Source of the DNA: JAGVSR01 sp033765145
GTDB lineage: Bacteria > Pseudomonadota > Alphaproteobacteria > Rhizobiales > Hyphomicrobiaceae
Length of the DNA: 64,000 nt
Assembly: GCA_033765145.1 (NCBI GenBank)
Contig: JANRIH010000038.1
Location: 186,001-250,000, forward strand
Direction: 5' to 3'
The translations under genes were made by a program, and so were the position numbers. The notes under the pieces were generated by a model, which ran no database searches, was not told the origin of the DNA, and saw only the letters and a list, made by a program, of their open reading frames with translations. Every line of letters begins with the position of its first letter. Within the stretch, counting starts at the first letter, position 1. Below are positions 61,190 to 64,000 of this stretch, in pieces.

Positions 61190-63331
61190 CTAGCCGGCAA
61201 TCTTCGAGAAATCCGCGACGCCCTGCGTCGCCGCGCGGATTTCGGAAAGAAGCTTCAACCGGTTCAGACGCTTAGCCGGGTCCGCGTCGTTGACGGTCAC
61301 CTTTTCGAAGAATGTGTCGACCGGCCGTCGCAACTCCGCGAGCGCGTTCATGGCGCCGGTGAAGTTCTCGACGTTGATCGCCGCCGCCGTATCGAACTTG
61401 ACCTTGGCCATGGCGGCCGCGAGATCGCGTTCCGCAGGTTCGACCAGAAGCCCGCCGTCGGCTTCGCCCGCGTAGCTCGTCTTGTCCTTCTTTTCCTCGA
61501 TCGCGAGGATGTTGGCCGCGCGCCTCACACCCGCGAGCAGGTTCTGCCCGTCGTCCGTGCCGAGGAATTGCCCCAACGCCTCGACCCGCTTGACGATGAG
61601 CGCGAGATCGTCCTGTCCCGGCAGCGCAAACACGGCGTCGATGAGATCGTGCCGGGCGCCCTGCTCCTTGAGGTAGACCTTCAGCCGATCCGCGAAGAAC
61701 GCCAGGAGGTCGTTGGCTATCGTCGAGATGATGTCGCTGTATTCGTCGCCGGTCGCCGTTGTCCGTTTGATCGCCCACTGATGGGGGTGCGATTGCTTTT
61801 GGAAACATTCATTCGCGTAGGTAATAGCGGGCAGCAGCCGAAGCCGAAGATCGTTTTCCAGCACGATCCGGATGACGCCCAACGCCGCGCGGCGGAGCTG
61901 ATAAGGATCTCCCGAGCCTGTGGGTTTTTCCTGGATGCGCCAGAACCCGACGAGCGTGTCGAGCTTGTCCGCGAGCGCGACCGCGATGGCGACGCTGTCG
62001 CCGTCTTCTTCGAGCGGGACGCTGTCGGTCGGTCCCTTGGGCTTGTAGTGGAGCTCGATCGCCCGCGCGATATTGGGCTTCGTGCCCGCGCGCTCGGCGT
62101 AGTAGCGGCCCATGAGCCCTTGCAGCTCGGGGAATTCGCCGACCATGCCCGACACGAGATCGGCCTTCGCGAGCTGCGCCGCGCGCCGCGCGTCCTGCGG
62201 ATCCGCATCGACCGCGCCCGCGATTTCGGCGGCGAGTTCCGCGATCCGCTCGATGCGATCCTTTTGGCTCCCGAGCTTCTCGTGGAACGTGATGCCCGCG
62301 AGGTCCGACGCCATCTCGTCGAGCGGCCGTTTGAGATCTTGATCCCAGAAGAATTTGGCATCCGACAGACGCGCACGGATGACCTTCTCGTTCCCTGCGG
62401 TGATCTCCGCGCCCCCATCCGTCGCGGTGAGGTTGGAGACGAGCAGGAACTTGTTCGCGAGCTTGCCCGTCTTCGGGTCCTTGAGCGAAAAGCACTTCTG
62501 GTGCTGCTTCATCGATGTGGTCAGCACTTCGCCCGGCACGTCGAGGAACGCCGCGTCGAACGTGCCCATAAGCACGACGGGCCATTCCGTGAGCCCCGCG
62601 TTCTCGGCGACGAGCGCGTCATCGTCGACAAGGGCGAGTTTGGCCTTCTTGGCGAGCGCCTGCGCGTGCTCCGCGATCGCGGCCTGCCGCTCGGCGGGAT
62701 CGAGCATCACCTTGTGCGCGCGGAGCTTGTCTCTGTAATCCGCAAAATTCTTGACCTCGAAGGTCTCATTGCCATGGAAGCGGTGCCCGCGCGTGGCGTT
62801 CCCGCTCGCGACGCCCGCGACCTCGAACGGCACGACTTGTCCACCGAGCAGACAGATGATCGAACCGAGCGGCCGCACCCACTGGAACGTCCCGCTGCCC
62901 CACCGCATCGATTTCGGCCAGGGGAACTTGGCCATGACCTGAGGCACGACTTCGGCCACGATCTCCTTCGCGGTCCGTCCGGGCTTCTCGATGCGCGCGA
63001 GATAATAGTCGCCTTTTTTCTCGTCCTTGACGATCTCCGCATCCGAGATCGAGCCGAGCCCCGCGGCCTTCAGAAATCCTGCGAGCGCCTGCTCCGGAGC
63101 GCCGACCCGCGGCCCCTTCCGTTCTTCCGAGATCGACGGGCTTTCGTGAGGCACGTTAGCGATGACGAGCGCCAGCCGGCGCGGAGTCGCAAAGGCCCGG
63201 GCCTCGCCGACCGTGAGCCCCGCGCTCTTCAAGCCGTCGACGACGAGCCGTTTCAAGTCCTCAGCCGCGCGGGCTTGCATCCGCGCGGGGATCTCCTCGG
63301 AGAAAAGTTCGATCAGGAGTTCGGACATCAC
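61190..63331 (-). CDS. glyS: Glycine--tRNA ligase beta subunit
   Basis: This is the beta subunit of the tetrameric alpha2beta2 glycyl-tRNA synthetase. The 713-residue product starts L-L-I-E-L-F-S-E-E-I-P-A-R-M-Q, has A-F-A-T-P-R-R-L-A-L, and the S-M-R-W-G and F-R-x-H-R-F-H regions typical of GlyS. It carries the C-terminal anticodon-binding-like part. The alpha subunit gene glyQ would lie upstream beyond 64000. Confidence 0.97.
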   Translation of the reverse strand: MMSELLIELFSEEIPARMQARAAEDLKRLVVDGLKSAGLTVGEARAFATPRRLALVIANVPHESPSISEERKGPRVGAPEQALAGFLKAAGLGSISDAEIVKDEKKGDYYLARIEKPGRTAKEIVAEVVPQVMAKFPWPKSMRWGSGTFQWVRPLGSIICLLGGQVVPFEVAGVASGNATRGHRFHGNETFEVKNFADYRDKLRAHKVMLDPAERQAAIAEHAQALAKKAKLALVDDDALVAENAGLTEWPVVLMGTFDAAFLDVPGEVLTTSMKQHQKCFSLKDPKTGKLANKFLLVSNLTATDGGAEITAGNEKVIRARLSDAKFFWDQDLKRPLDEMASDLAGITFHEKLGSQKDRIERIAELAAEIAGAVDADPQDARRAAQLAKADLVSGMVGEFPELQGLMGRYYAERAGTKPNIARAIELHYKPKGPTDSVPLEEDGDSVAIAVALADKLDTLVGFWRIQEKPTGSGDPYQLRRAALGVIRIVLENDLRLRLLPAITYANECFQKQSHPHQWAIKRTTATGDEYSDIISTIANDLLAFFADRLKVYLKEQGARHDLIDAVFALPGQDDLALIVKRVEALGQFLGTDDGQNLLAGVRRAANILAIEEKKDKTSYAGEADGGLLVEPAERDLAAAMAKVKFDTAAAINVENFTGAMNALAELRRPVDTFFEKVTVNDADPAKRLNRLKLLSEIRAATQGVADFSKIAG

Positions 63332-63454
63332 GATCTCGGAAATGGGCGAACGGGATCGCTGTCATAAGCGACCCCCGCCGTCCCGGCAATCGCGCATGCC
63401 ACCTGTCCCCGGTGCCATTGGCATGGCACCGGGGGAGGCATTCCAGAGGCGAAT

Positions 63455-63706
63455 TTATTGCGCCGGTGCAGGGGCCGGATCGGCGGCCGGCGTCGGGGCG
63501 GGGGCCGGCGACGGAGCCTGGGCAGCGATCTCGAGCACCTTGGTGCCAATCTCCTTCGCCGTCCCGGTGGTGAAGAGATAGCCCAACCCGACCGCGCAGA
63601 GCACGATGTAGAAGAGGAAGACGAAACCGTTCTTCCTCAAGAAAAGAAGGCCCGCCAGAAGCAGCGGGACGGCGAGCGCGGCGATGCCGGCGATTTCAGG
63701 CGTCAT
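63455..63706 (-). CDS. Small membrane protein with Pro/Ala tail
   Basis: The 83-residue protein has two closely spaced hydrophobic helices (I-A-A-L-A-V-P-L-L-L-A-G-L-L-F-L and F-V-F-L-F-Y-I-V-L-C-A-V-G-L-G-Y-L) and a C-terminal P-A-P-A-P-T-P-A-A-D-P-A-P-A-P-A-Q repeat. Family not recognised. It is 123 bp upstream of glyS in the same direction; small membrane proteins are found near glyQ/glyS in related genomes. Confidence 0.6.
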   Translation of the reverse strand: MTPEIAGIAALAVPLLLAGLLFLRKNGFVFLFYIVLCAVGLGYLFTTGTAKEIGTKVLEIAAQAPSPAPAPTPAADPAPAPAQ

Positions 63707-64000
63707 GGAACGTTCTCCCCTGGATGTGCCACGGCCCTCGGCGAGGTGCCGCGCGGCCCCGGTTGCCGTCTACCGGGCAATTGGGGACCGGTGGTCTGAT
63801 ACCGTGGCCCCGTCCCGAGGTGAAGGGGCCATTCGTACAGTTGTCGGAAAATTGCTTCATCAATCGGCCTGAGCGGCCAGACGCAAGCTGTCGCGGCCTC
63901 GGGCTCCCGGGGCAGGAACGTGGATCTGCCTGTGTTACGAAGCGAGATAACGCGAAGGTTGCAGTCAGCCGGGTTGCAATCGGTTTGGCGGGCATTCGGT
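63707..64000. other. Unassigned sequence at the window end
   Basis: No family-like frame was found on either strand. A minus-strand frame of 99 codons is rich in Arg/Pro/Gly in the way expected of chance GC-rich frames. It may be the gap between glyQ and the small membrane gene. Confidence 0.4.

Noticed and set aside
61181..63367. Open frame of 728 codons on the plus strand opposite glyS
   Set aside because: It mirrors glyS along its whole length. Stops are rare on the complementary strand of GC-rich genes, and its translation is Arg/Asp/Glu/Val-rich with no family resemblance.

Overview
The window is high-GC DNA from an alphaproteobacterium, very probably of the order Hyphomicrobiales (Rhizobiales). 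The evidence is gene order: argH-lptM-lysA-TIGR02302 family, coxBA-ctaB-coxF-ctaG-coxC-DUF983-SURF1-thrC-M16 peptidase-GNAT, ispH-thrB-rnhA, the F0 operon with paired b'/b subunits, and rnhB ... ccrM ... mutY-DUF721-dsbA-smc. Phasin, IalB, BcsS and a CcrM-type methyltransferase fit the same order. The genus cannot be fixed from the sequence alone. No rRNA, tRNA or CRISPR array was recognised.

Layout. 1-4328: tlpA (cut by the window edge) divergent from argH, a small LptM-like lipoprotein, a methyltransferase and lysA. 4329-12187: an accessory stretch that separates lysA from the TIGR02302 gene. It holds a KAP-type P-loop NTPase, a pyridoxamine-phosphate-oxidase-fold protein, a GST with a divergent LysR regulator, a methionine-rich Spy/CpxP-like protein, and a complete IS1595-family element with matching terminal repeats, an 8-bp target duplication and two passenger genes. 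12188-17343: the TIGR02302 membrane protein, an orphan BcsS, a phasin-like protein and IalB. 17344-28260: the aa3 cytochrome oxidase locus running into thrC, an M16 peptidase and a GNAT protein. 28260-36376: a degenerate GGDEF/EAL membrane protein with a long proline-rich tail, YqgE, a DsbD-N-like protein, a peroxiredoxin and an orphan TadG/TadE pair. 36694-42840: rnhA-thrB-ispH, a lipoprotein and the F0 part of ATP synthase (atpI-B-E-F'-F). 43143-54646: rnhB, three poorly characterised genes, ccrM, a NarL-type two-component pair, a Cys/Met-rich mini-protein, mutY, a DUF721 protein and two DsbA-like oxidoreductases. 54714-64000: smc, an ABC-F ATPase, a small HTH regulator, glyS and a small membrane protein.

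How the genes work together. The largest coherent block (17887-24832) encodes a terminal oxidase plus haem O synthesis (CtaB), copper delivery (CtaG) and assembly (SURF1). The F0 operon supplies the membrane half of the ATP synthase that uses the resulting proton gradient. Several genes point to periplasmic thiol or metal handling: TlpA, the DsbD-N-like protein, two DsbA-like proteins, the Met-rich protein and the Cys/Met-rich protein. Degenerate CtrA-like boxes (one mismatch in the first half-site) lie upstream of ccrM, upstream of tadE and in the bcsS/phasin intergenic region, which would tie these loci to the cell cycle if real.

The least conventional items are the IS1595-family element with its passenger genes, the KAP NTPase in a synteny break, the catalytically degenerate GGDEF/EAL protein, a 615-residue membrane protein of unknown family, a strongly base-paired 89-nt element at 60340-60428, and a hairpin after atpE inside the F0 operon. 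No completely new multi-gene system is obvious.
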